Below, piece by piece: positions 38,327 through 47,955 of a stretch of 64,000 nucleotides of DNA (position 1 is the first letter of the stretch; each line of letters opens with the position of its first letter). Where the stretch lies: positions 62,001 to 126,000 of the forward strand of contig JAQUOU010000010.1 in NCBI GenBank assembly GCA_028716975.1, written 5' to 3'. The DNA comes from Methylobacter sp. Its GTDB lineage: Bacteria > Pseudomonadota > Gammaproteobacteria > Methylococcales > Methylomonadaceae. Both the position numbers and the translations under genes were made by a program. Under the pieces are notes generated by a model. The model was not told the DNA's origin. It made no database searches and saw only the letters and a list, made by a program, of their open reading frames with translations.

Positions 38327-38345
38327 GATAATTGCGGGTGAGCAG

Positions 38346-38792
38346 ATGAATGATAAGGCATTAATAAGTTTTCAAAGCCTCAAACTTCTTGTTGAAGTCA
38401 ATTTTTATATTTCAGTCATAGTATTGGTGATTGGGAGCATTTTGTCCGTTTCCGGCAGTTACTCGATTTTTGAGTTTAATGAAGAGTTATATGGTGCGCT
38501 GGCCAATAATTTACGGATGATGATGGTTTATCTGGCAGTAGCTGAATGCATGATTTGCGGCTATTGCTTTTTCAGCAAAAAGTTTCAGGTATTTATATTT
38601 TCAGGATTTTTCCTTATTTTGATGGTTGGATCCCTGGCATTTTACGGTGAAGTTAATAACATGCCCATGGATCCAAATTTTCCCTTGTTCTTTCTTTACA
38701 CAGGAATGTCCCATATCTTGTTTGGCTTACTGGCCGGTAAAGAGAAAAACCGTTACAGCCAACATCCTGAATCAGGAAAATTATCGAAGTAG
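38346..38792 (+). CDS. Four-helix inner-membrane protein of unknown function
   Basis: 148 residues from the ATG at 38346. A longer frame from 38262 would translate straight through the terminator and is rejected. Four hydrophobic helices (about residues 18-40, 58-80, 83-105 and 115-132) suggest a small integral membrane protein. I recognise no family. The lipocalin gene follows 51 bases later in the same direction. Confidence 0.65.
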   Translation: MNDKALISFQSLKLLVEVNFYISVIVLVIGSILSVSGSYSIFEFNEELYGALANNLRMMMVYLAVAECMICGYCFFSKKFQVFIFSGFFLILMVGSLAFYGEVNNMPMDPNFPLFFLYTGMSHILFGLLAGKEKNRYSQHPESGKLSK

Positions 38793-38843
38793 CTCTGTTA
38801 CGCTACAGTTATATTATCAATACCCTATACGAGCTACGCTACT

Positions 38844-39353
38844 ATGAATATATTTCTGCTGATTGCGGCGTTATTGACCAGTTGTACTCGAGTTCCCGAG
38901 GGAGTCAGGCCGGTCGAGGGTTTTGAAATTAACCGCTATCTGGGTACGTGGTATGAAATTGCCCGCCTTGATCAGCGCTTTGAAAGAGGCCTGGACAATA
39001 TTTCAGCGACTTATACTCTGCGTGCAGACGGCGGTATTGATGTGCTGAATAAAGGCTGGAATCCGCAGAGCGGGGAATGGGAAAAAGCCGAAGGTGAGGG
39101 CTATTTTATTGAACAGCCAGATAAAGGCAGATTAAAAATATCTTTTTTTGGCCCGTTCTATGGTGCATACAATATCATTGAGCTGGATAAAAAAGACTAT
39201 GCCTATTCGATGGTGACAGGCCCGAACAAATCCTATCTGTGGATATTATCCCGAACAAAACAACTGCCTAAAGCGACTTTAGAAATCTTAATAAATCAAG
39301 CTAAAAAACTGGGTTTTTCTACCGATAGACTCATATTTCCCAAGCAGGATTAA
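38844..39353 (+). CDS. blc: Bacterial lipocalin
   Basis: A 169-residue outer-membrane lipoprotein. The signal ends in a lipobox LTSC at about residue 14. The lipocalin motif is NRYLGTWYEIARLDQRFERG, and the second conserved region is SYLWILSRTKQLP. Blc binds fatty acids and lysophospholipids in the periplasm. Placement near phr and the TIGR01777 epimerase is a common proteobacterial grouping. Confidence 0.93.
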   Translation: MNIFLLIAALLTSCTRVPEGVRPVEGFEINRYLGTWYEIARLDQRFERGLDNISATYTLRADGGIDVLNKGWNPQSGEWEKAEGEGYFIEQPDKGRLKISFFGPFYGAYNIIELDKKDYAYSMVTGPNKSYLWILSRTKQLPKATLEILINQAKKLGFSTDRLIFPKQD

Positions 39354-39493
39354 AACTTGATTTCAGCGTATTCACGGTAGTCGATTGGCGTTACGCCGGC
39401 GCTTAATGAAGATTATCTGTCGCACCTTAAAGACCTATATTAACTGGGATTGGCTTGACTTATGAACATAAAGCGAGCTTTTTAACTTAACAA

Positions 39494-40050
39494 CCACCCG
39501 ATCAAGCGGGTGGGTTCGAATTACGGACTGAAAGTCCGGATACGCGTCGGCTAAACGACGCGTTTAGTCAGGCTCCATTTTAAAATTATCGTTTGGGTTG
39601 GGTTCAAAATGGTGTTCCAAATACTGTTTAATCATCTCTTCGGTCATCTGACCAACTGTGGCACAAAAATATCCCCTTGCCCAGAAGTGCTGTCTCCAGT
39701 ATTGCTTCTTCAAATGCGGAAACTCCTCAAACAGATAACTCGATGTCCGGCCTTTTATCCTCCTCATAATTTCACTGGGCGCCATAGTGGGTGGGGCATT
39801 GACCAAAATATGGACGTGATCTTTGCTAACTACGCCTCGGATAATCCGGATTTCAAAGGCTTCACAGGTTTGCCTCACCAGCTCTCGAACCCTTTCGGCA
39901 ACCTCTCCTTTCAATACTTTGTAACGATATTTCGTTACCCAAACAAAGTGGTACTCAATTTGATAGACCGTATGGCTCCCGTATCGATATTCCATAACTC
40001 ACCTCCTTGTAGGTTATTATCGCAGCTAAAGCTGACCGGCTGAAGCCGGT
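39494..40050 (-). mobile_element. IS200-type insertion sequence
   Basis: One transposase gene is bordered by subterminal hairpins and has no inverted repeats, as in IS200/IS605. On the left are three: CCACCCG/CGGGTGG (39494-39513), CGGACT/AGTCCG (39524-39538) and ACGCGTCG/CGACGCGT (39542-39563). On the right is ACCGGCT/AGCCGGT (40035-40050). The true cleavage sites lie slightly outside these and cannot be fixed here. Confidence 0.85.
39564..39995 (-). CDS. tnpA: IS200/IS605 family transposase TnpA
   Basis: A 143-residue HUH single-strand transposase. The metal-binding His60-Val-His62 is in SKDHVHILV, and the catalytic Tyr125 is in EEMIKQYLEHHF. Length is normal and the frame is intact. It cuts and joins single-stranded DNA at the hairpin ends. 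No accompanying TnpB is present. Confidence 0.95.
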   Translation of the reverse strand: MEYRYGSHTVYQIEYHFVWVTKYRYKVLKGEVAERVRELVRQTCEAFEIRIIRGVVSKDHVHILVNAPPTMAPSEIMRRIKGRTSSYLFEEFPHLKKQYWRQHFWARGYFCATVGQMTEEMIKQYLEHHFEPNPNDNFKMEPD

Positions 40051-40074
40051 GGTTTAAACCTTATTGATGGAAAA

Positions 40075-42015
40075 TTAATAATCTGAAAGCGATTTCGGCG
40101 GAACAGCCGCTCTTAACGCATTTAAAATAGCAAATACATCAATAATTTCCTGGGTAATGGCGCCCGCTACCGGCGAGAGATATCCAAATCCGGCAAATAT
40201 CATACCGATCAGGCTGAACAGCATGCCGCCCACCGCACTTTGTAAGGCAATTTTACGCATACGTTCGCCAATATGAAAAAGCTCATCAACTTTTAATAAG
40301 GAGCTGTTCATGATGACTGCATCAGCGGATTCCCCGGTAATATCGCTATTCTGGCCGAAAGCAATGCCGATTGTCGCAGCGGTCAGGGCAGGCGCATCGT
40401 TAATGCCGTCCCCCAGATACACGGTTTTTGCCGCTTTGGTTTCATTGCGTACTAATTCCAGTTTCTGTTCAGGGCTTTGGCTAAAATAAACATGTTCAAT
40501 GCCTACTTGTTCGGCCAGGTAACGGACTTCGGATTCTCTATCACCGGATACCAGCATGACGCGATCAAACAGATGATTAGGCAGTAAATGATTGATAAAG
40601 GTTGAGCTATCGGTGCGTACCTCATCCCTGAATTGCAGAGTCGCCGCATAAGTGTTATCAATCAGTACAATACATTCCAACCCCCCGCTGATGGGCGGTA
40701 AATATTTAGCCAACGCCGGGTGTTGCTCAACAAATTTTTTGCGGCTGGTTACCTGGATCCACTTTCCTTCCACATTGCCTTTAAGTCCTTCTCCCGGTAT
40801 TTCCCTGATATTGGTAACACCCAGCAGTTTTAAAGCGGATTTTTCGGCTGCTTTAACGATCGCGCTCGATAGCGGGTGCCTGGAATAGCTTTCCAGGCTC
40901 GCAACCAGGGTTAATACGTCCTGCTCATTGTAGGCTTTGCCGGTAATTAATGCAGTCAGCGATGGACGGCCATAAGTAAGAGTGCCGGTTTTGTCAAAAA
41001 TAGCAGTCCGGCAGGCGCCTATGGTTTCCAGAATAGCGGGATTCTTGATGATGATTTCTCGCCTGGCGGCCAGTGAAATTGAGCTGATAATGGTTACCGG
41101 AATGCCTATCAGCAAAGGGCAGGGCGTGGCAATGACCAGTACCGCAAGAAAACGAACCACATCACCGCTTAATGCCCAGGCAATAAAAGCGATAGCAATG
41201 GCTAAAGGCGCATAGAGAGCGCCTAATTGATCGCCAAGCCGTCTAAGTTTTGGCCTGTGCTGCTCAGAAGAGCGCATAACTTCCATAATTTTGGCGTAGC
41301 GCGAGTCAACGGCCAGCTTATCCGCGCGAATGGTTAACGCTGAATCGCCGTTGATAGCCCCTGACATGACTTGCGAACCGCTGATTTTCGACATCAGATA
41401 CGGTTCGCCGGTCAAATAGGATTCATCCATGGTGCCTGAGCCTTCCACTACAGTGCCGTCAACCGGACAAATTTCATGCGGAAGAATCAATAAGATATCG
41501 CCAATTTTGACTTGTTCAGTAGTAATATCGGTAAGTTCATCGCCTGATTTTCTATGCGCAACCGACGGCATGCGATTGGCCAATGCTTCAAGCACTGACG
41601 AGGCTTTGCGGACTGCATAGGTTTCCAGCACAGCCCCGCCGGAGAGCATTAATACCACTAAACTGCCTGCCAGATATTCATTCAGCAAAACTGCGGTAAC
41701 AATGGCTATGCCTGCCAACAGGTCAGCGCCAAAATCGCCCTTAACGAATTTTACGGCGAGCTGATAAACCAACGGAATACCGCCAAGCATTAATACTGCA
41801 ATTAGCGGCAGTTGCATCAGCGCGATCGAATAAACAAATTGTCCTTGATAAACCTGGGCTACAGCCGAAGCTAAAGAGGTATTTAACGATAGCGTATAGA
41901 CCTCCCGGCCACTATCCAACGCATAATGGAGCACAAGATAACAGCCTATGCCCAGCAGGCTTAAGACAGCGATGATGGTTTCCGGGGTGGAAGTCGCTTG
42001 CCGGCTGGTAGTCAT
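40075..42015 (-). CDS. Heavy-metal P1B-type ATPase with TPC motif
   Basis: A 646-residue transporter. It has membrane helices at the N-terminus, the actuator TGEP (202-205), TPCP in the channel helix at 297-300, the phosphorylation site DKTGT at Asp341, SRHPL in the nucleotide domain, [10 protein letters not shown], and two C-terminal helices. There is no N-terminal metal-binding domain. The TPC motif in place of CPC or SPC means the metal cannot be inferred safely. It exports or moves a metal ion across the inner membrane. The ATG at 42015 opens the gene after a 440-base gap. Confidence 0.9.
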   Translation of the reverse strand: MTTSRQATSTPETIIAVLSLLGIGCYLVLHYALDSGREVYTLSLNTSLASAVAQVYQGQFVYSIALMQLPLIAVLMLGGIPLVYQLAVKFVKGDFGADLLAGIAIVTAVLLNEYLAGSLVVLMLSGGAVLETYAVRKASSVLEALANRMPSVAHRKSGDELTDITTEQVKIGDILLILPHEICPVDGTVVEGSGTMDESYLTGEPYLMSKISGSQVMSGAINGDSALTIRADKLAVDSRYAKIMEVMRSSEQHRPKLRRLGDQLGALYAPLAIAIAFIAWALSGDVVRFLAVLVIATPCPLLIGIPVTIISSISLAARREIIIKNPAILETIGACRTAIFDKTGTLTYGRPSLTALITGKAYNEQDVLTLVASLESYSRHPLSSAIVKAAEKSALKLLGVTNIREIPGEGLKGNVEGKWIQVTSRKKFVEQHPALAKYLPPISGGLECIVLIDNTYAATLQFRDEVRTDSSTFINHLLPNHLFDRVMLVSGDRESEVRYLAEQVGIEHVYFSQSPEQKLELVRNETKAAKTVYLGDGINDAPALTAATIGIAFGQNSDITGESADAVIMNSSLLKVDELFHIGERMRKIALQSAVGGMLFSLIGMIFAGFGYLSPVAGAITQEIIDVFAILNALRAAVPPKSLSDY

Positions 42016-42456
42016 ATTCTTGATAGATGTGTTATTGGAGTTATCTTTCGATAACCCGTTAAGGAAAACTTTATGGTAATGAGTTGAACAATCATGGCTC
42101 GATTTTTTTGATCAGGAGTAGTAGGCCACACCAGGTTTTCCTTGTGTATATAGTTTTTAACGGCAACGCCTGAAACATGCTCAAAAGCCGGCAACAGGGA
42201 AAATGGTGAAAAATTCACTAAATTCAAGTGGAATTATTAACTGCTAAAGCACTTTTTGATCGCTAAAGTCACTCATCCTTAAGCACGCGATAGAACTATC
42301 GGGATATTGGTTTTTAGATATATCAGTAGCATGAATCAAGTATTCCTGCCGGTTTAAGGCGATTAACCTCAATTTTACAGGCTGTTCAGCAATATTGTTA
42401 GTTTCCGGCTGCAAAATCCGGCCAGTATAAGGATTAGCCTGAGAGAGGAGTTATGA
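42016..42456. other. Divergent intergenic region
   Basis: Separates the leftward ATPase from the rightward reductase unit. A 71-codon frame at 42012-42227 on the minus strand has no supporting features. GAGAGGAG at 42441-42448 is a ribosome binding site for the next small frame. Confidence 0.4.
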
Positions 42457-42594
42457 ATGAACAAAATCCAAAAAAACAGTTCACTGGACAAATCGTTTAT
42501 TCCAACGGGCTGGGAATACTTAAATGTAGCGATTGATAAAGCCCATTATATGCACCGATATCATGATAGCAAGGTGGGAGCTCAATATGTTTAA
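42457..42594 (+). CDS. Possible 45-residue protein overlapping the reductase start
   Basis: An ATG at 42457, about 8 bases after GAGAGGAG, opens a 45-codon frame. The protein is rich in Lys, Asn and aromatic residues and has AHYMHRYHD near its end. Its stop lies 8 bases inside the reductase gene, so translation could be coupled. I recognise no family. An overlapping ATG at 42453 gives only 27 codons. Confidence 0.4.
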   Translation: MNKIQKNSSLDKSFIPTGWEYLNVAIDKAHYMHRYHDSKVGAQYV

Positions 42595-43552
42595 GGCATT
42601 GTTTGCCAATATAGGCAAAAACCAGCCAAAATCGCTGATTAATTTAGAGAGTTTGCACCAGCTCGCCGACGATGAACTGCTTGCTTCAAAAGCTTACTCT
42701 GTAGCAAGAGAATCATCTCAGGTACTTATCCCAAATATATTGCCTTCCCTGCATGCGCGGAAAAATCAGGCAAGTGGAACCGCATTTAATGGCAAATTCA
42801 AAATATTAAATATCTATGATGAAACTCCCGAGGTCAAAACCTTCCGGTTGGGCTGTCAGGAGAATCAGGTTTTTGCGTATTTACCGGGACAATACATTAC
42901 GCTCTCGGCTGAGATTGGCAGCCGGAAGTATAAGCATTCGTTCAGTTTAGCCTCGACTCCTTCCTGGCCTTTTGCCTTGGAAATTATCGTAAAAAAGGCG
43001 CCGAATGAAATGGTTTCCAACTGGTTGTTCGATAATGCCAAGGTTGGCGGTATATTGGATGCCAAAGGCCCTTTTGGAAAGTTCAGTTGCGTCAAGCATA
43101 CACCGAAAAAAATACTGTTTTTAGCTGCAGGCAGCGGCACCGTTCCTGTTATGTCTATGCTTCGGTGGCTGGCCGATACGGGGGCTCGCGTTGATGTCCA
43201 GGTATTACTTTCCTTTAGAGCTACTGAGGATGTTATTTATCAGGAAGAGCTAAAGTTCCTGGTCGCGAGCCAGAAAAATATCAAAGTGGCCATCACGCTG
43301 ACAACTGATGCACCGGTACATTCCGGCTGGTCAGGTTATACTGGGCGTGTTAATGAAAAAATGATCCGGGAAGTAGTACCGGACTTGACTGAACGGCACG
43401 TTTATTTATGCGGGCGTGATTCATTTATGGAGTCCTGCAAAAAAATAGTGCTGAAACTGAAATTACCTGAAGACAAGCTGTTTACCGAAAGTTTTATTGT
43501 CAACAGTAAGATAGCGAAACAGTCAGACTTCGGAATTAGCCAAACCGAATAA
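42587..43552 (+). CDS. FNR-type FAD/NAD(P)H oxidoreductase without ferredoxin domain
   Basis: 321 residues from the ATG at 42587, preceded by GGGAG. Starts 18 codons upstream lack support. The first 80 residues are unassigned. The FAD domain follows, with YLPGQYITL and RKYKHSFSLAS, the RxxS-type flavin site. The NAD(P)H domain has LAAGSGTVPVMSMLRWL and YLCGRDSFM. The order resembles HCP-reductase and phthalate-dioxygenase-reductase relatives, but no 2Fe-2S cysteine cluster is present at either end. The electron acceptor is unknown. Confidence 0.85.
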   Translation: MFKALFANIGKNQPKSLINLESLHQLADDELLASKAYSVARESSQVLIPNILPSLHARKNQASGTAFNGKFKILNIYDETPEVKTFRLGCQENQVFAYLPGQYITLSAEIGSRKYKHSFSLASTPSWPFALEIIVKKAPNEMVSNWLFDNAKVGGILDAKGPFGKFSCVKHTPKKILFLAAGSGTVPVMSMLRWLADTGARVDVQVLLSFRATEDVIYQEELKFLVASQKNIKVAITLTTDAPVHSGWSGYTGRVNEKMIREVVPDLTERHVYLCGRDSFMESCKKIVLKLKLPEDKLFTESFIVNSKIAKQSDFGISQTE

Positions 43553-43644
43553 TACAGCCGGAAAATATAAGTTTATATTTACTGGATCCGGCATAACGAT
43601 GGAGCGGATTCGTCAAGTTTATCGGTTATAGTTTTTTACTGCTC

Positions 43645-44142
43645 TCATCCTCGCAAAGCCTTCCGATCAGCTTCCAGTTCCAAACGCATGGCCGCGAGCG
43701 ATTGGTCCACATCTCGAATGAAGGCAATCATTGCGCCCATTAAGCATATCATGCATGCCATAAATAACAGCCCGATTAGCCAGGCATCTTCCATTCGAAA
43801 TAATGCAGTCACAAAGAGCAGGATTACCAATATCGCTGCGAATAAAATGCTGAAAGCCGCGAACATGATAGCTTGCCGTATCAGAGTCGCACGCTTGGAA
43901 AGAATCAGTAATTGGGCATGCAGCGGCTTCTGCTCGCCGGGCGGCATAACTTTGAGCTCACGGCCTAAAATGCGGGCGCGGTCAATTACCCGGCCCAAGC
44001 GATTAGTCATCGTCAACAGCAGCAACGCGACTCCCGAGACGAGGATGACCGGCCCAATCGCAATTTGCAGCACGGGAATAAGCTCATTCACCAAGATCAC
44101 GCGCATAATGTTTTCCATAAAATCGCTCGGTGTTATAGCCAC
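43645..44142 (-). CDS. DUF2721 membrane protein
   Basis: A 165-residue protein with three hydrophobic helices (about 22-44, 90-112 and 118-142). A charged stretch TNRLGRVIDRARILGRELK after the first matches DUF2721. Function is unknown. Several in-frame ATGs near 44118 and 44106 are alternatives to the chosen start. Confidence 0.85.
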   Translation of the reverse strand: MAITPSDFMENIMRVILVNELIPVLQIAIGPVILVSGVALLLLTMTNRLGRVIDRARILGRELKVMPPGEQKPLHAQLLILSKRATLIRQAIMFAAFSILFAAILVILLFVTALFRMEDAWLIGLLFMACMICLMGAMIAFIRDVDQSLAAMRLELEADRKALRG

Positions 44143-44564
44143 GTTGGCGACCTATTTCGCTATTTAATATGAAAGCCGCCCGCAAATGGCCCAAAATACC
44201 TGGAAACTATGCCACTGCTAAAGAAGGGAGTCAAAAGCGAGTCGCCAGGTTTTACTAATTACCCAATCCTTAATTTTCATGGCCCCGATATTTTATACCC
44301 TGTTCGATCTTGGTTAACAAGATTAGCGATTTTCCAGGCTGGAGAACGTAAAGGAGCAGAAACAGTTCCAGGATAATTCCATGATTACCGTATCCTCAGA
44401 GATAGCAGACACCTGCGTCCATTTGTTTAAACACATGTTACTCCCTGCACGATTAAGCAGTTCAGGCATTCGCCTGATGCCGAAAGTTTAAGCAACTTAT
44501 TGGCTTGCATTGCATTAGTTATGCCCATAATATAGGTGCATTGACCCTTCGAGATACACTGCGC
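44143..44564. other. Intergenic region upstream of ccdAB
   Basis: No gene is supported. It should contain the autoregulated ccdAB promoter. I could not identify a clear operator repeat. Confidence 0.4.
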
Positions 44565-44810
44565 ATGAATCCGATATTTGATGCTCAAGCCCCAAAGAAA
44601 CCCACAAATGTCAGCATAAACAGCGACTTATTGACGAAAGCAAAAGAACTCAGGATCAATCTATCAGCCACGCTTGAAAGCGCCCTTATTGAATTAGTCA
44701 ATGCCAAACAGAGAGAGCTTTGGAAGCTGGAAAATAAATCAGCTATTGAAGCCTATAACCAACTTGTTGATGAAAAAGGGATATTTAGCGATGAACTAAG
44801 GCGCTTTTAG
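44565..44810 (+). CDS. ccdA: CcdA-type antitoxin
   Basis: 81 residues from the ATG at 44565. A start 20 codons earlier adds an unrelated leader. The N-terminal ribbon-helix-helix region reads KKPTNVSINSDLLTKAKEL. The C-terminal toxin-binding tail reads KSAIEAYNQLVDEKGIFSDE, both typical of CcdA. It overlaps the toxin start by one base (TAGTG), so the pair is co-translated. Confidence 0.93.
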   Translation: MNPIFDAQAPKKPTNVSINSDLLTKAKELRINLSATLESALIELVNAKQRELWKLENKSAIEAYNQLVDEKGIFSDELRRF

Positions 44811-45127
44811 TGGCTCAGTTTACCGTTTATGAAAACAGCAATAACGCGACGAAAGGAATATACCCGTATTTATTGGATATTCAAGCCAACTTACTGGACG
44901 AGTTACGAACTACAGTAGTCCTTCCGCTTTACCCAGCTTCTTTGGTCAGCGGAGCCGCAATATCCAAACTTTGCCCCCTGCTGCCAATCGACAGAAAAGA
45001 GTATGTGGCACTAACACAGCAAATCGCTGGAATTGATCGAAAGCTCCTTGGAAAAGAAGTCTGCGATCTTTCTGAGTATCGTTCTGAAATAATGGCGGCT
45101 TTGGATTTCATTATTTCGGGGATATAA
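44810..45127 (+). CDS. ccdB: CcdB-type gyrase toxin
   Basis: A 105-residue protein from a GTG start. It has FTVYENSN at the N-terminus, the YPYLLDIQANLLDELRTTVV strand-helix, VLPLYPA, and the C-terminal MAALDFIISGI. The last residues of CcdB contact GyrA. Both frames are intact, so this is a complete type II toxin-antitoxin module on the chromosome. Confidence 0.93.
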   Translation: MAQFTVYENSNNATKGIYPYLLDIQANLLDELRTTVVLPLYPASLVSGAAISKLCPLLPIDRKEYVALTQQIAGIDRKLLGKEVCDLSEYRSEIMAALDFIISGI

Positions 45128-45265
45128 CAAATAAGCCGCCGAGTTTTCATCGTCAGCTTGATTGAGTTGTTAGTCTGGACGAAACTCCGTCATGTTCAGA
45201 CACATGCAGCGGAAACCGAGTATGGATTCCGCTTTATGGGGATTAACCGAAAGCGAACCAGACCA

Positions 45266-46304
45266 TTAGATGGTTTGTACTGAAAAATCCAACCCGTGCT
45301 GTACAGGCTTGCGGCGTATAACGACAATCCAACCAGCTAGAGCCGAGCCGAATAACCAGATAGCGGCGGGTATAGGGGTAGAAGCAATAAAACTGCCGCC
45401 CGGAGGCGCTGTAAGCCGCAATACGCTGTCCGACTGGGTAATCAATAGGGAGCCATTGTTGTCGACGTTGACGAAATCACCGCGCGAGCCGCCACTAAAA
45501 ATCGTAGTTGGTAACTTGGTCGCCAAATTAATTTCAATCAAGTTTCCAAGATTCGTATTGACGAAAATATTACCTGCTAAGGTACCGTCGCCTAGCGCTA
45601 TCCCATCTGGCCTGTCATTGAGTAGAAGAGTACCTGATTGAAAAGTTTGGATGTGGGTATCGGTGTCGAAACCATACACTTCACCCCCCAAAGTATTGTT
45701 GGCTACATATAAGGTTTTGCCATCGCGGCTAAGGGCTATCCCATCTGGTAATCCACTAATATTTTTAAATAAGGTAAGACTTTTAGTAACCGGATTAACA
45801 TCGAAAATTGCGTTCTGATTAGCAGTCGAATCAAAACCAGTGACATAAAGATGGCCATTCCCGGAATTGCCTATTATGCCGGTCGCAAGCGGTATTGAAA
45901 CAATGTTCTGTTTTAGACTGCCGTCGGCATTAATTTGAACTACCTGCCCAGTGGTTTGCTCGGCCAAATAGTAGTTGTCTTTCACCCGAGTTAGACCGCC
46001 AATATTATTACTGCCATAGTTAGTAGGGGCTGCAATGCCGCTATTCCATACTTGGCCGTCGTGGTTGTTGAAGCTCCTGATTTCGCCTGTTACATAATCG
46101 GATATCAGGATTTTGCCAGCAGTGGTGTTGGCAATTCCTATTGGTCCTACAAAACCATTACTTAAAAAATTAGCATCGGGAATTGAACTAACAAAAGTAC
46201 TGAGCTGAAAGCCAGCAGCCTGGGGGACAAAGTCGCGGTCGCGTGGACATTTGCAGTTACGAGCAAAGCGGTACTGATGATACCTAACAAAGAAAATTTA
46301 TTCA
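45266..46304 (-). pseudogene. PEP-CTERM beta-propeller protein with N-terminal frameshift
   Basis: An ATG at 46304 opens a signal peptide (ISTALLVTANVHA). After LSP the frame is lost. One base away, a frame continues without stop from QAAGFQLSTF through 45266. The break is at the run of five G at about 46224-46229. One more base there would restore the whole protein of about 345 residues. The body has propeller-like repeats (DGIALSRDGKTLYVAN, RPDGIALGDG). The C-terminus has PIPAAIWLFGSALAGWIVV followed by RRK, a PEP-CTERM sorting signal. It may be a true frameshift or a sequence error. Without it the downstream frame has only a GTG at 45985. Confidence 0.85.
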
Positions 46305-46841
46305 TGTATATACTCCTGCGCTAAAAAGAAATTATTGTTGATTTCCAGCTCGTAAAAACACTGGTTTGTTTCCTTGGCAATACCGCAGCCCGAAAGTGAG
46401 GCGCAGCATGGTGATGTTATGATACATTTCTAGCAAGCATATCAGTGTCTTATAAGCACTATGCTTAATTTTTTATATCATAAAAACAGATACTTGTATA
46501 ATTGATTTTGTTAAATTCCCTCGGTCAACTTTTAGCCTACCGCAGCTATCCGAAACTAATGATGTCTTTGAAGCTTTAATTTTCTCAGATCAATTCCAGG
46601 ATTTACACCTAATTCTATGACGGCAAATAGCCCATAGAGCTTGCGCTATCATTTTTCCCTAAAAGAAGCGCATTATCTTGCAGCTAACCTCTCTGTTGTG
46701 ATAGGTTGATTCCCGTTAATATATAGACTGCAATGGCATGAGACGTTTGCCAGATGGATGGATAAGGTCGAGTAAACCCAACAGTGCCAACGTGAAAAAT
46801 GTCCGATCGCTGGTAGCTACAATCAAAGAGGGGGAACCAAC
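46305..46841. other. Intergenic region between PEP-CTERM and pirin genes
   Basis: About 540 bases, AT-rich on the left. It should hold divergent promoters. No gene, repeat or structured element stands out. Confidence 0.4.
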
Positions 46842-47732
46842 ATGAAAACAGCCCACGAACAAAACCCCGTCAAAAAGCTTCTCAGCATCCAGCGCAGTAC
46901 GGAAAGTCACTGGGTCGGTAACGGATTTCCCGTGCGGACGCTTTTTTCCTACTCCGGCCTGGGGCCGGATCTCAGTCCGTTTCTGCTCCTCGATTACGCA
47001 GGCCCGATGGAATTCGCTCCAACGAATGAACGGCGGGGAGTGGGCGAGCATCCGCATCGTGGCTTCGAGACTGTGACTATTGTTTATGACGGCATTGTTG
47101 AGCATCGCGACTCTTCCGGTGGCGGCGGCAGTATCGGCCCCGGTGACGTACAGTGGATGACTGCCGCCTCCGGTTTGGTGCACGAAGAATTTCACGGCCG
47201 CGATTTCGCGCGGCGCGGCGGCATGTTTGAAATGGTGCAGCTTTGGGTGAATCTGCCCGCCAAAGACAAGATGACGCCACCCCGTTACCAGGGTATTTTG
47301 AATAGCCGGATTCCCCTTGTGAATCTTCCTGACGGACAGGGAACAGTGCGGGTCATTGCCGGCGAATTCGACGGCGCGAAAGGGCCGGCAATGACTTTCA
47401 CCCCTATTCAGGTCTGGGATATGCGGCTGAATAGCGATCAACAGACGGATTTGCACTTGCCCGACGGTTATACGACCGTGCTCGTGGTACTCAAAGGTGC
47501 TGTGCGCGTAAACGATTCCGAAACTATCGGCCCGGCTGAGGTCGGCCTGTTTGCCCGGGCCGGAAAACTTCTTCGGATTGACAGCGCAAAAGACGCAACG
47601 GTTCTTCTGCTCAGCGGCGAACCCATTGATGAACCCATCGTCGGAAGCGGGCCGTTTGTAATGAATACTGCCCAGGAGATTCGTCAGGCGATGGCGGATT
47701 ATCAGAGCGGCAAGCTGGGGCATTTGTCATGA
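46842..47732 (+). CDS. Pirin family protein
   Basis: A 296-residue bicupin. The metal-binding residues sit in GEHPHRGFETVTIVYDG and in WMTAASGLVHEEF, the His-His-His-Glu set of pirins and YhhW-type quercetinases. The C-terminal cupin is present. Enzymatic substrate is unknown. A 335-codon open frame lies on the opposite strand but is a shadow. Confidence 0.93.
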   Translation: MKTAHEQNPVKKLLSIQRSTESHWVGNGFPVRTLFSYSGLGPDLSPFLLLDYAGPMEFAPTNERRGVGEHPHRGFETVTIVYDGIVEHRDSSGGGGSIGPGDVQWMTAASGLVHEEFHGRDFARRGGMFEMVQLWVNLPAKDKMTPPRYQGILNSRIPLVNLPDGQGTVRVIAGEFDGAKGPAMTFTPIQVWDMRLNSDQQTDLHLPDGYTTVLVVLKGAVRVNDSETIGPAEVGLFARAGKLLRIDSAKDATVLLLSGEPIDEPIVGSGPFVMNTAQEIRQAMADYQSGKLGHLS

Positions 47733-47955
47733 GTAAGGCTGCAAATTTAACAAGGTGCTGCAACGAGCAGCGATTCCGCCAGTTATAATGCCGTCGGCGC
47801 AGTGAAATCCTCATCTATAGAAGTCACTTAAAAATATCCTGTTTCAGATGAGCATTACAAAATCCGCTGAATTGGCGCATCAAAACAGATAAACCGAAGA
47901 TTCCTTCTGTTAAAATCTCCCGCTTAGGATCAAAAAAACAGGAAGGTCAAACAGA

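Noticed and set aside
38262..38345. Upstream extension of the membrane protein gene
   Set aside because: It would read through a strong intrinsic terminator and the paired leader region.
39494..39563. tRNA-like hairpins with GGGTTCGAA
   Set aside because: The three stems lack the acceptor and anticodon arrangement and belong to the end of the IS200 element.
46716..47723. 335-codon open frame on the minus strand
   Set aside because: It lies antisense to the clear pirin gene, has no recognisable domains, and is a by-product of codon use on the other strand.
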